Assembly (NCBI GenBank): GCA_963780715.1
Contig: CAWADK010000001.1
Location: 67,065 to 131,064, forward strand
Direction: 5' to 3'
Origin: JALORV01 sp963780715
GTDB lineage: Bacteria; Pseudomonadota; Gammaproteobacteria; Burkholderiales; Burkholderiaceae_F
Length of the DNA: 64,000 nucleotides
The notes beneath the pieces were generated by a model. That model saw only the letters and a list, made by a program, of their open reading frames with translations, ran no database searches and was not told where the DNA came from. Below, in pieces: positions 63,002 through 64,000 of this stretch (positions are counted from its first letter, which is position 1; each line of letters starts with the position of its first letter). The translations under genes and the position numbers were made by a program.

Positions 63002-63846
63002 TCACGGAAAGCGCGGGAATTTGCGGAAGTCCGGCTTGCGCTTCTCCACGTAGGCGTTGCGACCTTCCTGGCCTTCTTCGAGAGGTAGAAGAGCAGCGTC
63101 GCATTGCCCGCGAGTTCCTGCAGGCCGGCCTGGCCATCGCAGTCGGCGTTGAGGGCCGCCTTGAGGCAACGCAGCGCGATCGGGCTGTTGGCGAGCATTT
63201 CGCGGCACCACTGGATCGTCTCGGCCTCCAGCCTTGGTACGGAGCAACGCAGTTGACGAGGCCCATCTCCAGAGCCTGCCGGCGTCGATTGGCGGCACAG
63301 GAACCAGATCTCGCGCCCTTCTTCTGGCCGACGATTCGGGCCATGTAGGCGGAGCTGTAGCCGCTATCGAAGTCTCGTCCCACCCGCGGCCTGGTCTGGC
63401 CGAGCGCGCGTCGTTGGTGGCGATCGTAATCGCACATCATGCCCAGGACGTGGCCGCCGCCGATCGCGTAGCCGGCCACCATCGCGATCACGGTGCTGGC
63501 ATACGCGGGGCGGACTGCCGCTGCAGGTCGAGCATGTTCGAGACGTGGCACGCTGTCGCGGCTGACGTAGCCGCCCTTGCCGCGGACGCGCTGGTCGTCG
63601 TGGAGCAGAAGGTCTTCTCGCCCTCGCCGGTGAGGATGACTACGTCGATGTTCGGGTCGTCACGTGCGTGGTGAAGGCGGCCTGGAGTCTCGCGCCGGAT
63701 GTCCGGGGGAACGTATTGCGGACTTCGGGCCGGGTTGATCGCTGATCTTCGTGATGCCTTCTTCGGCCTTGTGGATAGACCACGTCCTGGTAGCGGGGAA
63801 CGACGGTCCACTCGCTGCACAGCAGGGTGGTTCTGGTAGTATTCAT
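63002..63846 (-). pseudogene. menB: 1,4-dihydroxy-2-naphthoyl-CoA synthase gene with many frameshifts
   Basis: Fragments in all three minus frames line up with MenB in order: SEWTVVPRYQDVVY, RPEVRNTF, DVVILTGEGEKTFCS, MVAGYAIGGGHVLGMMCDYD, FDSGYSSAYMARIVGQKK, ALEMGLVNCVAP, SPIALRCLKAALNADCDGQA, and the end NAYVEKRKPDFRKFPRFP. At least six single-base shifts are needed. The density of shifts rises toward the window end, which suggests poor sequence quality there, but a decaying gene cannot be excluded. The upstream ATG is at 63846. Confidence 0.75.
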
Positions 63847-63883
63847 GTTGCTTCTGTATTGATGATTACGGCTCGCGGGACCG

Positions 63884-64000
63884 CTATTTCATCATGCCGC
63901 GTGGCCGAGGCTCGCGGGACAGTTCCGGGGATTCCGCCTGGATCACGAGTTCGAATGGCACTTCCGCGTCACAGACAGCGAAACTCTTGGTCAGCTTGAG
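63884..64000 (-). CDS. C-terminal end of an unidentified protein (continues beyond the window)
   Basis: On the minus strand the frame from the window edge reads LKLTKSFAVCDAEVPFELVI then QAESPELSREPRPRGMMK and a TAG stop at 63884-63886, 38 bases before the menB start. The identity is unclear. Orientation and spacing suggest the same transcription unit as menB and menE. Confidence 0.45.
   Translation of the reverse strand, partial: LKLTKSFAVCDAEVPFELVIQAESPELSREPRPRGMMK

Overview
The window is GC-rich proteobacterial chromosome, probably beta- or gammaproteobacterial. The signs are periplasmic c-type cytochrome genes, a PEP-CTERM protein, a BPSS1780-like membrane protein, a TAXI-type TRAP receptor, several Crp/Fnr regulators and menaquinone genes. 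No rRNA, tRNA, CRISPR array or insertion sequence was recognised. Genus cannot be fixed from what is visible.

Left part (1-11 kb): anaerobic respiration and sulfur handling. The 3' end of nrfA (ammonia-forming nitrite reductase) is followed by a CcmI/NrfG-type cytochrome c maturation protein and a FadL-type outer membrane channel. A minus-strand operon then encodes a Tat-exported molybdopterin oxidoreductase, a four-cluster ferredoxin subunit, an NrfD/PsrC membrane subunit and two exported rhodaneses, one of them triple-domain with a CxxCH motif. A separate two-gene YeeE/YedE transporter unit lies beyond them. The FadL gene, the YeeE/YedE unit and the molybdoenzyme operon each carry a nearly identical CsoR/CstR-like palindrome upstream. 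The molybdoenzyme operon also has an FNR-type box. I read this as a small sulfane-sulfur and low-oxygen regulon.

Middle part (11-38 kb): Crp/Fnr genes (one decayed), a two-domain VOC protein, another rhodanese, a TPR lipoprotein, an alpha/beta hydrolase, a diiron ferritin-like protein and an OmpR-type response regulator. These are followed by a 1297-residue hybrid histidine kinase with five PAS domains and a C-terminal cupin, a free cupin and an APH/P-loop kinase fusion. Next comes a block of large exported proteins (a 1312-residue Ig-like/RCC1 lipoprotein and two Ala-rich proteins) ending with a BTAD/ATPase/TPR regulator.

Accessory island (about 38.4-50.9 kb): an array of small, almost all minus-strand genes. 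It holds five or six toxin-antitoxin modules, trpS, a dihydrofolate-reductase-like gene, DsrE, SnoaL, GNAT, VOC and a membrane-anchored protein. A divergent family of about 50-bp repeats sits mostly just 3' of individual genes, which is the layout of an integron cassette array, but canonical attC core sites are not evident. Two RelE/HigB-type toxins in the array carry in-frame stop codons beside intact antitoxins.

Right part (51-64 kb): a CHASE2/adenylate cyclase, a FecR-like protein and a Crp regulator (a plausible cAMP module), small secreted proteins, a TAXI receptor, and menE and menB at the window end, both broken by frameshifts. Apparent single-base frameshifts occur in at least a dozen genes across the window, so sequence error must be considered before calling any one of them a real pseudogene.
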